Shown: piece after piece, positions 1 through 8,047 of the stretch | How positions within the stretch are numbered: the first letter of the stretch is position 1 | Layout of the letters: every line of letters starts with the position of its first letter | Assembly (NCBI GenBank): GCA_963771835.1 | Contig: CAVYVA010000002.1 | Location: forward strand, 186,001 to 250,000 | Length of the DNA stretch: 64,000 nucleotides | Reading direction: 5' to 3' | From: CAVQCJ01 sp963771835 | Lineage (GTDB): Bacteria > Actinomycetota > Actinomycetes > Prado026 | The notes under the pieces: generated by a model | Database searches by the model: none | What the model saw: the letters and a program-made list of their open reading frames with translations, nothing else | What the model was told of the DNA's origin: nothing | Translations under genes and position numbers: made by a program

Positions 1-1
1 G

Positions 2-769
2 CTCACCGACGCCATCGGCACCGGGATCGCGCTGGTCGCGGTGACCGTCGCGAACCGGCCGGCGCCGGCGAAGCGCAGCTACGGCAACTTCCGGGCCGAG
101 ATCCTCGGCGCGCTGGTCAACGGCGTGCTCCTGCTCGTGGTCTGCGCCGTCGTGCTCGTCGAAGCCGTCCGCCGGCTGCTCCACCCCGGCGCGGTGTCGG
201 CCGGGCCGGTCATCGTCCTCGGCGTGGTGGCGCTCGTCGCCAACGCCGTGTCGCTGCGGCTCCTGCACGAGGGCCAGGCACAGAGCCTGAACGTGCGCGG
301 CGCGTACCTCGAGGTGCTCGGCGACCTGCTCGGGTCGATCGCGGTGATCGTCGGCGGCGTCGTCATCGCCGTCACCGGCTGGGTGCGGGCCGACGCCGTC
401 GCCTCGCTGGTGATCGCCGGGCTGATCGCGCCGCGGGCGGTGGCGCTGCTGCGCGAGGCGCTGCACGTCCTCGCCGAGGGCACCCCGCGCGGCGTCGACC
501 TGGACGAGCTGCGCACCCATCTGGCCGAGGTGCCTGGCGTCGTCGACGTCCACGACCTGCACGTCTGGACGATCACCAGCGGGATGCCCGTGCTGTCCGC
601 TCACATCGTGGTCGCCGACGGCGCCGCGGAGGCCGCGGCCGGTTGCGGGGACGGCAGCGTGCTGGACCGGCTGGCCGCCTGCGTCGGCGACCATTTCGAC
701 GTGGAGCACAGCACGTTCCAGATCGAGGCGGCCGGCCACGCGCAGCACGAGACCGCGCACCACGACTGA
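2..769 (+). CDS. Cation diffusion facilitator (CDF) family metal efflux protein, 5' truncated
   Basis: Membrane antiporter expected to export Zn2+, Co2+ or a similar divalent cation in exchange for protons. The frame is open to the left edge (residues LTDAIG...), so the true start and first membrane segments lie outside the window. Visible parts are the end of TM2 with its conserved LTDA, the YGNFRAEILGALVNG signature, about four further membrane segments, and a C-terminal cytoplasmic ferredoxin-like domain with HDLHVW. The TM5 metal site reads E-V-L-G-D, where many zinc CDFs have H-x-x-x-D; the aspartate is kept. The tail is histidine-rich (HAQHETAHHD). No partner gene is adjacent. Confidence 0.9.
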   Translation, partial: LTDAIGTGIALVAVTVANRPAPAKRSYGNFRAEILGALVNGVLLLVVCAVVLVEAVRRLLHPGAVSAGPVIVLGVVALVANAVSLRLLHEGQAQSLNVRGAYLEVLGDLLGSIAVIVGGVVIAVTGWVRADAVASLVIAGLIAPRAVALLREALHVLAEGTPRGVDLDELRTHLAEVPGVVDVHDLHVWTITSGMPVLSAHIVVADGAAEAAAGCGDGSVLDRLAACVGDHFDVEHSTFQIEAAGHAQHETAHHD

Positions 770-821
770 CCCGGACCGGAGCGACGCGGATCACACGGTC
801 CCCGCCGAACCGTGCGGGCAC

Positions 822-1067
822 GTGGAGCGTCCCCAGTACATGACACCTGCCGATGGCGCAGCTGGAGCAGCCGGCGACGACCTCGCCGACCTGGCCGGTC
901 TCGCCGACCTCGCGGACGACGAGCTCCTCCGCGATCACCTGCTCCAGGACCACCGCCGGGTGGCGCACGAGCTCGCCGGGCTGCCGCTGGTGTCCGTGCA
1001 CGAGCTGGAGCACTTCGACGACACTCTCGGGCTGCTGCGCCTGCGCCACCGGCACGGTCGTCGCTGA
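822..1067 (+). CDS. Small hypothetical acidic/leucine-rich protein
   Basis: Possible 81-residue protein, GTG start at 822 or ATG at 840. The C-terminal half (ELLRDHLLQDHRRVAHELA, then HELEHFDDTLGLLRLRHRHG) looks like a folded helical peptide with ordinary actinobacterial codon bias. It has no membrane segment, and I recognise no family. It lies 50 bases after the CDF gene on the same strand and could be co-transcribed with it. It may be spurious. Confidence 0.4.
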   Translation: MERPQYMTPADGAAGAAGDDLADLAGLADLADDELLRDHLLQDHRRVAHELAGLPLVSVHELEHFDDTLGLLRLRHRHGRR

Positions 1068-1139
1068 CGCCATCGGGTCGTTCCCGCGCGGGACGTTGGT
1101 CCCTACCTGACCGGACCCCCCCGGACGCATCGTGGCGGC

Positions 1140-1358
1140 ATGAGGTACACGGTGCGGGACGCGATGCGATGGCTCCTGTCGGCCCTGGTCGCCGCCGGCG
1201 CCTCGATCGGGGGCGGCATGCCGGCCGCGGAGCCGCAGCCCGACGTCTCGCCGGCTGCGGCCCGGGCACCCCGGCACGGCCGGCAGTGGGTCGAGCGGGA
1301 GGCCGCCCGCGGCATCGTCGAGCTCGAACGGTTCCTCGAGCGCGGCCCGCGGGTCTGA
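1140..1358 (+). CDS. Small hypothetical protein with N-terminal hydrophobic segment
   Basis: Possible 72-residue protein starting at ATG 1140. A basic start (MRYTVRDAMR) is followed by a short hydrophobic stretch (WLLSALVAAGAS), a Pro/Ala linker, and a charged helix ending EAARGIVELERFLERG. This could be a signal peptide or a single membrane anchor. The stop lies 4 bases from the convergent uppS stop. No family is recognised and no strong ribosome-binding site is seen. Confidence 0.35.
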   Translation: MRYTVRDAMRWLLSALVAAGASIGGGMPAAEPQPDVSPAAARAPRHGRQWVEREAARGIVELERFLERGPRV

Positions 1359-1362
1359 GCGG

Positions 1363-2139
1363 CTACCTCGCGACGCCGTAGCGGCGGTCCCGGCTCGCGT
1401 ACGTGTCGATCGCCTGCCACAGGTGCCGCCGGTCGAAGTCCGGCCAGAGCACGTCGAGGAAGACGAACTCGGCGTACGCCGACTGCCAGAGCAGGAAGTT
1501 GGAGATGCGCTGCTCCCCCGACGAGCGGACGAACAGGTCCACGTCCGGCATGTCGGGCTCGTCGAGGAAGCGCGCGAAGACCTTCTCGTCGACCTTGTCG
1601 GGATTGAGCCGGCCGTCCCTGGCCGCGCGCGCCAGGGCGGCCGCCGCGTCGGCGATCTCGGCGCGCCCGCCGTAGTTCACGCACATCGTCAGCGTGAGCA
1701 CGTCGTTGTCGCGGGTGAGCTCCTCGGCGACCTCCAGCTCGTCGATGACGCTCTTCCAAAGCCGGGGGCGGCGTCCGGCCCAGCGCACCCGGACGCCCAT
1801 CGCGTGCATCTCGTCGCGTCGGCGCCGGATCACGTCCCGGTTGAAGCCCATCAGGAAGCGGACCTCGTCCGGCGAGCGCCGCCAGTTCTCGGTGGAGAAC
1901 GCGTACGCGGACAGCCACCGCACGCCGGACTCGATCGCGCCCTCGACGACGTCGAACAGGGCCGCCTCGCCGGCGGTGTGGCCGGCCGTTCGGGGCAGGC
2001 CGCGCTGGTTGGCCCACCGTCCGTTGCCGTCCATGACGACGGCGACGTGCCGCGGGACCTGGTCGGCGGCGAGCTGCGGCGGCCGGGCACCGCTCGGGTG
2101 CGGGCTCGGCGGGCGGACGGCGGCTCGGCGCGGGCTCAC
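1363..2139 (-). CDS. uppS: Isoprenyl (undecaprenyl/decaprenyl) diphosphate synthase
   Basis: Cis-prenyltransferase that condenses isopentenyl diphosphate onto an allylic primer to make the lipid carrier for peptidoglycan and wall polysaccharides. The conserved MDGNGRWA motif with its catalytic Asp is present near residue 36. TAGH, AFSTENW, FVRSSGEQRISNFLLWQSAYAEF and the closing W-P-D-F follow in the family order. The GTG start at 2139 gives 258 residues, the usual length. It is preceded by a GAGG and lies only 5 bases after the recO stop, so the two genes are probably co-transcribed. Chain length (C50 or C55) cannot be told from sequence alone. Confidence 0.96.
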   Translation of the reverse strand: MSPRRAAVRPPSPHPSGARPPQLAADQVPRHVAVVMDGNGRWANQRGLPRTAGHTAGEAALFDVVEGAIESGVRWLSAYAFSTENWRRSPDEVRFLMGFNRDVIRRRRDEMHAMGVRVRWAGRRPRLWKSVIDELEVAEELTRDNDVLTLTMCVNYGGRAEIADAAAALARAARDGRLNPDKVDEKVFARFLDEPDMPDVDLFVRSSGEQRISNFLLWQSAYAEFVFLDVLWPDFDRRHLWQAIDTYASRDRRYGVAR

Positions 2140-2144
2140 CGGCC

Positions 2145-2885
2145 TCAGCCGGCCCAGTCGCGCTCGACGAACGGCAGCGAGCGCAGCCCACGCTCCAGGT
2201 GCCACTGCAGGTAGGCGGAGACGAGCCCGGTCCCCTCGCGGCGGTTGCGCGGCTCGGCGGCCTCCGCGACCGCCCAGTCGCCGCTGAGCAGCGCGGCCAG
2301 CAGCGTCAGGGTCGCCGGGTCGGGTGCGGCCGAACCGGGCGTGCGGCAGTCCGGGCACACCGACCCGCCGCCGGAGATGGCGAAGGCCCGGTGCGGTCCT
2401 TCGGCGCCGCATCGCGCACAGGCGTCGAAGGACGGCGCGTAGCCGGCCACCGCCAGCGAACGGAGCAGGTAGGAGTCCAGGACCAGGCCCGGGTCGTGCT
2501 CGCCGGCCGCCAGCGCGCGCAGCCCGCCGACCAGCAGCAGGTACTGCTGGACGGCCGGCTCGTGCTCCTCGGCGGTGAGCCGTTCGGCCGTCTCGAGCAT
2601 CGCGGTACCGGCGGTGTACCGGCCGTAGTCGCCGGCCATGCCGGCCCCGAACGCGGTGAGCGTCTCGGCCTGGGTGACGACGTCCAGCGACCGGCCGGTG
2701 TACAGCTGGACGTCGACGTGGGTGAACGGCTCGAGCCGGGCGCCGAACTTGGACTTGGTCCGGCGCACCCCCTTGCCGACCGCGCGCACCCGCCCGTTCT
2801 CGCGGGTGAGCAGCGTGATGATGCGGTCGGCCTCGCCGAGCTTCTGGGTGCGCAGGACCACACCCTCGTCCCGGTAGAGGTTCAC
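2145..2885 (-). CDS. recO: DNA repair protein RecO
   Basis: RecF-pathway mediator that loads RecA onto SSB-coated single-stranded DNA and anneals strands. It has the N-terminal OB-fold region (MNLYRDEGVVLRTQKLGEADRIITLLTRENG) and a C-terminal helical domain holding a four-cysteine zinc site, CARCG...CPDC (about residues 156-179). At 246 residues with a GTG start at 2885 it matches actinobacterial RecO. It sits between leuA and uppS, the usual actinobacterial order. Confidence 0.95.
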   Translation of the reverse strand: MNLYRDEGVVLRTQKLGEADRIITLLTRENGRVRAVGKGVRRTKSKFGARLEPFTHVDVQLYTGRSLDVVTQAETLTAFGAGMAGDYGRYTAGTAMLETAERLTAEEHEPAVQQYLLLVGGLRALAAGEHDPGLVLDSYLLRSLAVAGYAPSFDACARCGAEGPHRAFAISGGGSVCPDCRTPGSAAPDPATLTLLAALLSGDWAVAEAAEPRNRREGTGLVSAYLQWHLERGLRSLPFVERDWAG

Positions 2886-2999
2886 CGCCCCATTCTGTCC
2901 CCCACCCCCGACCCCTCACCCCGTTGATCTTGAGCGACACACCGGCGACACGCCGACGAGGGGGATGCTCCGCTCACGATCGACGCGGCAGGGATCGGG

Positions 3000-4733
3000 T
3001 CAGCGGGGGTGGGCAGCGCGGTTGACGGCGCTCACCACGGCCTTGAGGGAGGCGGTGACGATGTTCGGGTCGATGCCGACGCCCCAAAGCACCCGGTCGC
3101 CGACCGCGCACTCGAGGTAGGCCGCGGCCCTGGCGTCACCGCCGGCCGAGAGCGCGTGCTCGTGGTAGTCCAGCACCCGCACCTCGTGCCCGATCGTCGC
3201 GAGCGCGTCCACGAACGCGGCGATCGGACCGTTGCCGCGGCCGTCCAGCTCGCGCCGCTCGCCGTCCACGTACAGGCCGACGTGGAGCGCGTCCTGCTCA
3301 CCGGCCGCCGACGACGTGTGCACCGCGTTGAGCTCCAGCGGGCGGGACGGCTGGAGGTACTCGGCCGCGAACGCCTCCCACATCTGCGACGGCGTGACCT
3401 CGCCGCCCTCGTCGTCCGTGCGCGCCTGGATCACCTGCGAGAACTCGATCTGGAGCCGTCGCGGCAGCTCGAGGGAGTGCTCGCTCTTCATGATGTACGC
3501 GACGCCGCCCTTGCCGGACTGGCTGTTGACCCGGATCACAGCCTCGTACGAGCGGCCGACGTCCTTCGGGTCGATCGGCAGGTACGGGACCGCCCAGGTC
3601 AGGTCGGCGACGGTGCGCCCGGACGACTCGGCGTCCGCGGCCATCGCCTCGAACCCCTTCTTGATCGCGTCCTGGTGGGAGCCGGAGAACGCCGTGTAGA
3701 CCAGGTCGCCGCCGTACGGGTGCCGCTCGTGCACCGGCAGCTGGTTGCAGTACTCGACGGTCCGGCGGATCTCGTCGATGTCGGAGAAGTCGATCTGCGG
3801 GTCGATGCCCTGCGAGAACAGGTTCAGCCCCAGCGTCACCAGGTCGACGTTGCCGGTCCGCTCGCCGTTGCCGAACAGCGTGCCCTCGATCCGGTCCGCG
3901 CCGGCCAGGTACCCCAGCTCGGCCGCGGCGACGGCGGTCCCACGGTCGTTGTGCGGGTGCAGCGACAGCAGCACCGACTCGCGGTAGGCCAGCCGCCGGC
4001 TCATCCACTCGATCGAGTCGGCGTAGATGTTGGGCGTGGCCATCTCCACGGTCGCGGGCAGGTTGACGATCGTCTTGCGGTCCGGGCTGGGCTGCCACAC
4101 GTCGTTCACCGCGTCGCACACCTCGAGCGCGTACTCCAGCTCGGTGCCGGTGTACGACTCCGGCGAGTACTCGAACCGTATGTCGGTGCCGGGCAGCGTG
4201 TCGGCCAGCTTGCGGCACAGCTTGGCCGCGTCGACGGCCATGGCCTTGATGCCGTCCTTGTCCATCCCGAACACCACCCGACGCTGCAGGGTGGACGTCG
4301 AGTTGTACAGGTGCATGACGGCGTTGTGCGCGCCGCGGATCGACTCGTACGTCCGCTCGATCAGCTCCGCGCGGGCCTGCGTCAGCACCTGGATGGTCAC
4401 GTCGTCCGGGACGAGGTCCTGCTCGACCAGCTCGCGGACGAAGTCGAAGTCGGTCTGCGACGCGGACGGGAAGCCGACCTCGATCTCCTTGTAGCCCATG
4501 CGGACGAGCAGGTCGAACATCGTGCGCTTGCGGGCCGGGGTCATCGGGTCGATCAGCGCCTGGTTGCCGTCGCGCAGGTCGACGCTGCACCACAGCGGCG
4601 CGCGGGTGGCGGTGCGCTCGGGCCAGGTGCGGTCGTGCAGGCCGATCGGCGCGAACGGGACATAGCGGTGGATCGGCATCGTGCTGGGATGCTGCGGATG
4701 GCCGTGGGTGGTCTCGGCCGAGTCGTTGCTCAT
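3000..4733 (-). CDS. leuA: 2-isopropylmalate synthase
   Basis: First committed enzyme of leucine synthesis; condenses acetyl-CoA with 2-oxoisovalerate. The N-terminal TIM barrel carries SVDLRDGNQALIDPM with the R-D metal/substrate motif, the H-P-H-N-D metal ligands (SLHPHNDRG) and GNGERTGNVDLV. The last roughly 150 residues are the regulatory domain that normally binds leucine (GNGPIAAFVDAL, HEHALSAGGDA, WGVGIDPNI). At 577 residues it is the long actinobacterial form. The ATG at 4733 follows GAGGAG at 7 bases. A leucine-rich leader peptide with pairing elements precedes it (4767-4862), so expression is probably controlled by attenuation on charged leucine tRNA. Confidence 0.97.
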   Translation of the reverse strand: MSNDSAETTHGHPQHPSTMPIHRYVPFAPIGLHDRTWPERTATRAPLWCSVDLRDGNQALIDPMTPARKRTMFDLLVRMGYKEIEVGFPSASQTDFDFVRELVEQDLVPDDVTIQVLTQARAELIERTYESIRGAHNAVMHLYNSTSTLQRRVVFGMDKDGIKAMAVDAAKLCRKLADTLPGTDIRFEYSPESYTGTELEYALEVCDAVNDVWQPSPDRKTIVNLPATVEMATPNIYADSIEWMSRRLAYRESVLLSLHPHNDRGTAVAAAELGYLAGADRIEGTLFGNGERTGNVDLVTLGLNLFSQGIDPQIDFSDIDEIRRTVEYCNQLPVHERHPYGGDLVYTAFSGSHQDAIKKGFEAMAADAESSGRTVADLTWAVPYLPIDPKDVGRSYEAVIRVNSQSGKGGVAYIMKSEHSLELPRRLQIEFSQVIQARTDDEGGEVTPSQMWEAFAAEYLQPSRPLELNAVHTSSAAGEQDALHVGLYVDGERRELDGRGNGPIAAFVDALATIGHEVRVLDYHEHALSAGGDARAAAYLECAVGDRVLWGVGIDPNIVTASLKAVVSAVNRAAHPR

Positions 4734-4766
4734 GACGGGGGCTCCTCGGGATCGCGGGTCCTGGTA

Positions 4767-4814
4767 GCCGGCTGGACGACGCGCACGTCGTCACTCCGCG
4801 ACGAGGGAGCCGGC
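4767..4814 (-). promoter_or_regulatory. leuA attenuator stem structure
   Basis: Between the leader peptide stop and leuA the transcript can form nested stems. An outer 7-bp perfect pair (GCCGGCT, 4808-4814, with AGCCGGC, 4767-4773) encloses an inner 6-bp hairpin (GACGAC, 4787-4792, with GTCGTC, 4775-4780). There is no U-tract, so the effect may be on translation or on alternative pairing rather than classical intrinsic termination. The position, directly after a Leu-codon run, is what defines amino-acid attenuators. Confidence 0.6.
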
Positions 4815-4817
4815 CTG

Positions 4818-4862
4818 TTAGAGGCTCTCGCCGCGGCGGCTAAGAAGGAGCAGTCCGCGCAT
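4818..4862 (-). CDS. leuL: leuA leader peptide (Leu-rich)
   Basis: Fourteen-residue leader peptide MRGLLLLSRRGESL with four consecutive leucine codons (CTG CTC CTT CTT), ending in TAA 84 bases before leuA. It starts 20 bases after the era stop. Ribosome stalling at the Leu run when charged tRNA-Leu is scarce would change the pairing of the downstream stems. Leader-peptide control of leuA is known in Actinobacteria. Too short for standard gene callers; the identification rests on the Leu run, the position and the downstream stems. Confidence 0.8.
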   Translation of the reverse strand: MRGLLLLSRRGESL

Positions 4863-4882
4863 GGTCCGGCAAGCGTAGCCCA

Positions 4883-5833
4883 TCAGAATCCCAGGCGGCG
4901 CAGGGCCTTCGGGTCGGACTGCCAGTCCTTCGCCACCCGGACGTGCAGGTCCAGGAACACCGGCGTGCCCAGCAGGCGCTCGATCTGGCCGCGGGCCTTG
5001 GTCCCGACGTCCCGGAGCCGCTCGCCGCCACGCCCGATCACGATCGCCTTCTGGCTGGGCCGCTCCACGTACAGCTCGACCCGGACGTCCAGCAGCGGGC
5101 GGTCGGCCGGGCGGCCCTCGCGCGGGGTCATCTCCTCGACGACCACGGCCAGCGAGTGGGGCAGCTCGTCCCGGACGCCCTCCAGGACGGCCTCGCGGAC
5201 CAGCTCGGCGACCATGGTCGCCTCCGGCTCGTCGGTCAGCTCGCCGCCCGGGTACAGCTCGGGCCCGGGTGGCATCAGCGCGACCAGCAGGTCGGCCAGC
5301 AGCGCCACCTGGTCCCCGGACTTCGCCGACACGGGCACCACCTCGGCGAAGTCGGTCAACGCCGACACGGCCATCAGCTGTTCGGCGAGCTGGTCGCGGC
5401 CGACCAGGTCGGTCTTGGTCACGACCGCGACCTTCGGGGTACGGCGGACCTCGGCCAGCTCGTGGGCGATGAACCGGTCCCCCGGCCCCACCTTCTGGTC
5501 CGCCGGGACGCAGAAGCCGATGACGTCCACCTCGGTCAGCGTCTCGCGCACGACGTCGTTGAGGCGCTGGCCGAGCAGGGTCCGCGGCCGGTGCAGGCCG
5601 GGGGTGTCGACCAGGACCAGCTGCGCGTCAGGACGGTTCACGATGCCGCGGATCGTGTGCCGGGTCGTCTGCGGCCGCGACGAGGTGATCGCGACCTTCT
5701 CGCCGACGAGCGCGTTCGTCAGCGTCGACTTCCCCACGTTGGGGCGGCCGACGAAGCAGGCGAACCCGGAGCGGAACTCGGGGTCGGGTCCGGGCTGGGG
5801 ACCGCGGTCGCGACCGGGCTCGGGACCTGACAT
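4883..5833 (-). CDS. era: GTPase Era
   Basis: Essential small GTPase that binds the 3' end of 16S rRNA and acts in 30S subunit maturation. The G1 loop GRPNVGKS lies near residues 29-36, followed by the G2 threonines (PQTTRHTIRG), G3 DTPG, G4 TKTD and G5 VSAKSG. A C-terminal KH domain carries the V-I-G-R-G-G-E-R-L loop. At 316 residues it has the normal length; the Pro/Gly-rich 20-residue N-terminal extension is common in actinobacteria. It lies 14 bases downstream of the deaminase-like gene, the conserved order. Confidence 0.97.
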   Translation of the reverse strand: MSGPEPGRDRGPQPGPDPEFRSGFACFVGRPNVGKSTLTNALVGEKVAITSSRPQTTRHTIRGIVNRPDAQLVLVDTPGLHRPRTLLGQRLNDVVRETLTEVDVIGFCVPADQKVGPGDRFIAHELAEVRRTPKVAVVTKTDLVGRDQLAEQLMAVSALTDFAEVVPVSAKSGDQVALLADLLVALMPPGPELYPGGELTDEPEATMVAELVREAVLEGVRDELPHSLAVVVEEMTPREGRPADRPLLDVRVELYVERPSQKAIVIGRGGERLRDVGTKARGQIERLLGTPVFLDLHVRVAKDWQSDPKALRRLGF

Positions 5834-5847
5834 CGCGCCGCCGGCCC

Positions 5848-6210
5848 TCAGGCCGAGACCGTGCTGCGGACGGCGCCGTCGAGCCCGGCGACCAGGATCG
5901 GCGTGCCGGGACCGCCGAGGTCGCGCACCGCGGCGACGTCGGCCGCGGTCGGCCCGGTCGTGTCGGCGACCACGGCGGCGGCCTCCAGCGAGCGGGCGCC
6001 GCTGGACGCGGCCATGACGACGGCCGCACGCAGCGCGGACAGCTCGAGGCTGGGCAGGTTGACCGCCGCCGCCGTGTAGGTGCGGCCGGTTTCGTCGCGC
6101 ACCGCGGCTCCCTCGGACGAGCCGGCCCGGGCCCGGCTGGACCTGGCCAGCGTGACCAGCTTGGCGTCCTCGGGGTCGAGCCCGCCGGTGGCCGCGGCAT
6201 CGTCAGCCAT
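5848..6210 (-). CDS. Cytidine deaminase-like protein lacking the catalytic motifs
   Basis: Small protein of the cytidine deaminase fold found between corC-like and era genes in many actinobacteria (cf. the Rv2365c position in M. tuberculosis). Recognisable parts are YTAAAVNLPSLELSALRAAV and the alternating C-terminal strands. The catalytic H-A-E is replaced by S-L-E, and the zinc-binding P-C-x-x-C is absent, so deaminase activity is unlikely. The ATG at 6210 (120 residues) is chosen because a GGGAGG lies 6 bases upstream; a GTG at 6240 is possible. The gene overlaps the preceding stop by 8 bases, suggesting translational coupling. Real function unknown. Confidence 0.8.
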   Translation of the reverse strand: MADDAAATGGLDPEDAKLVTLARSSRARAGSSEGAAVRDETGRTYTAAAVNLPSLELSALRAAVVMAASSGARSLEAAAVVADTTGPTAADVAAVRDLGGPGTPILVAGLDGAVRSTVSA

Positions 6211-7576
6211 CGGCAGCCTCCCGGGAAGCGTCGACGGCACGCACGGGTCCGGCCGCGTCGGCCGCGTCCGCCGTCCCGGATCCGCCGGCGGCCCCGGCCG
6301 GCTGGTCCAGCCGGTGGACGAGCACCGTGCTGATCCGGTTGCGCCGGCCGGCCAGCGACTCGGCCCGCAGCAGCAGCCCGTGGAACTTCGCCTGGGAGCC
6401 GGCGATCGGCACCATGCCCAGCATCGCGGCGAGCAGGCCGCCGACGCTGTCGACGTCCTCGATCTCCTCGTCGGCGACGGTGAGGTCGAAGTGCTCGACC
6501 AGGTCGTCCACGTGCAGGCGAGCGCTCACCCGGACGTCGCCGTCGGGCAGCTCCTCGATCTCCGGAGCGTCGGTGTCGTACTCGTCGGTGATCTCGCCGA
6601 CGATCTCCTCCAGGATGTCCTCGATCGTCACCAGCCCGGCGGTCCCGCCGTACTCGTCGACCACGATGACCGCGTGCGTGTGCCGCGCCTGCATCTCCCG
6701 CAGCAGCTCGTCCACCGGCTTGCTGTCCGGCACGAACGTCGCCGGCCGCATCACGTCGTCGACGTGCTCGTTCTGCTCCGCCTCGCGGTACTCGTGGATG
6801 CGCCGCACCACGTCCTTGAGGTACACGAACCCGACGACGTCGTCGACGCTCGAGCCGACGACCGGGATCCGGGAGAAACCCGAGCGCAGCGCCAGCGACA
6901 TCGCCTGCCGCAGCTTCTTGTCCCGCTCGATGACCACCATGTCCGGGCGGGGCACCATCACCTCGCGGGCCAGGGTGTCGCCGAGCTCGAAGACCGAGTG
7001 GATCATCTGCCGCTCGTCGTCCTCGATGAGCCGGTCGCGCTCGGCCAGGTCGACCAGCTCGCGCAGCTCCGCCTCGGACGTGAACGGCCCCTGCCGGAAG
7101 CCGCGACCGGGAGTCAGCGAGTTGCCGAGAAGGATCAGCAGCCGCGTGATCGGGCCGAGCACCGTCGCGAGCAGCGACACCGGCCCGGCCGCGGCCAGCG
7201 CCACCCGAGGCGCGTGCTGGCGGGCCAGCGTCCGCGGCGCCACGCCCACGAAGACGTACGAGACGACGACCATCGACGCCGTGGCCACCAGCACGGCCGG
7301 CCACACCTGCGCGATCCGCTCCAGGCAGACCCTGGCGACGAGCACCGTGGCCAGCACCTCGCAGAACACCCGGCCGAGCAGCGCGACGTTCAGGTAGCGG
7401 GCCGGGTCCTCGATGACGCGGGCCAGCCGCGGCGCACCGCGCCGGCCCTGTCTGGCGAGGTCCTCGACGGCCGTCCGCGAGACCCTGGCCAGCGCGGTGT
7501 CGGCGGCCGCGAAGCCTGCGGCGAACGCCACGAGCACAGCCGCCAGCAGCAACCACGCCACGTCCTGCCCGGTCAC
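6203..7576 (-). CDS. CNNM/CorC-type membrane protein with tandem CBS domains
   Basis: HlyC/CorC family transporter-like protein, linked in the family to Mg2+/Co2+ efflux. An N-terminal DUF21 region has about four membrane segments (residues 5-150). Two CBS domains follow (VMVPRPDMVVIE... and VMRPATFVPDSKPVDELL...), the second containing the family signature VVDEYGGTAGLVTIEDILEEIVGEI. A C-terminal CorC_HlyC domain is near residues 340-425. 457 residues; GTG start at 7576. It lies 13 bases after ybeY in the conserved phoH-ybeY-corC-era cluster. Confidence 0.93.
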   Translation of the reverse strand: MTGQDVAWLLLAAVLVAFAAGFAAADTALARVSRTAVEDLARQGRRGAPRLARVIEDPARYLNVALLGRVFCEVLATVLVARVCLERIAQVWPAVLVATASMVVVSYVFVGVAPRTLARQHAPRVALAAAGPVSLLATVLGPITRLLILLGNSLTPGRGFRQGPFTSEAELRELVDLAERDRLIEDDERQMIHSVFELGDTLAREVMVPRPDMVVIERDKKLRQAMSLALRSGFSRIPVVGSSVDDVVGFVYLKDVVRRIHEYREAEQNEHVDDVMRPATFVPDSKPVDELLREMQARHTHAVIVVDEYGGTAGLVTIEDILEEIVGEITDEYDTDAPEIEELPDGDVRVSARLHVDDLVEHFDLTVADEEIEDVDSVGGLLAAMLGMVPIAGSQAKFHGLLLRAESLAGRRNRISTVLVHRLDQPAGAAGGSGTADAADAAGPVRAVDASREAADG

Positions 7577-7589
7577 GTCCGTGGACCCG

Positions 7590-8039
7590 TCATCCGGCCC
7601 GGCGCTCGCGCCAGGCGGCGAGCAGCTCGCCCTGCAGGCCGAACATCTCCCGCTCCTCGGCCGGCTCGGCGTGGTCGTAGCCCAGCAGGTGCAGGATCCC
7701 GTGCGTGGCGAGAAGGTCCAGCTCGTCCTGGGTGGAGTGGCCCGCGGCCAGGGCCTGCCGTTCGGCTACCGCCGGGCACAGCACGACGTCGCCGAGGACG
7801 CCTGGCTCCGGAGCCTCGTCGCGGTCCCGCGGCGGGCGCAGCTCGTCCATCGGGAACGACAGCACGTCGGTCGGCCCGGGCTCGTCCATCCAGCGCTCGT
7901 GCAGGGCGGTCATCGTGCCCTCGTCGACGACCTTCACCGACAGCTCCGCCTGCGGGTGGATGCGCAGCCGGTCGAGCACGAACCGGGACAGGGCGACCAG
8001 CCGCTCGGCGTCCACCGCGGCGCCGCTCTCGTCGAGCAC
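7590..8039 (-). CDS. ybeY: Endoribonuclease YbeY
   Basis: Zinc-dependent single-strand RNase acting in 16S rRNA 3' maturation and ribosome quality control. The metal motif H-G-I-L-H-L-L-G-Y-D-H is complete, and PGPTDVLSFPMDE is the usual core. GTG at 8039 gives 149 residues. Family alignment (other members begin M-S-I-E-V-x-N-E-S-G) would place the start four codons earlier at a CTG (8051), giving LSVEVLDESG. That CTG overlaps the phoH stop as CTGA, mimicking an ATGA coupling junction, so the first four residues depend on a rare CTG start. Confidence 0.94.
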   Translation of the reverse strand: MLDESGAAVDAERLVALSRFVLDRLRIHPQAELSVKVVDEGTMTALHERWMDEPGPTDVLSFPMDELRPPRDRDEAPEPGVLGDVVLCPAVAERQALAAGHSTQDELDLLATHGILHLLGYDHAEPAEEREMFGLQGELLAAWRERRAG

Positions 8040-8047
8040 CTCGACGC

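Noticed and set aside
2886..2999. Possible small gene or repeat element between recO and leuA
   Set aside because: 114 bases with no convincing start, ribosome site or hairpin with pairing partners; left unannotated.
3009..6017. Very long plus-strand open frame (about 1000 codons) opposite leuA and era
   Set aside because: It is the antisense shadow of two clearly recognised genes in high-GC DNA; its translation is low-complexity and matches no family.
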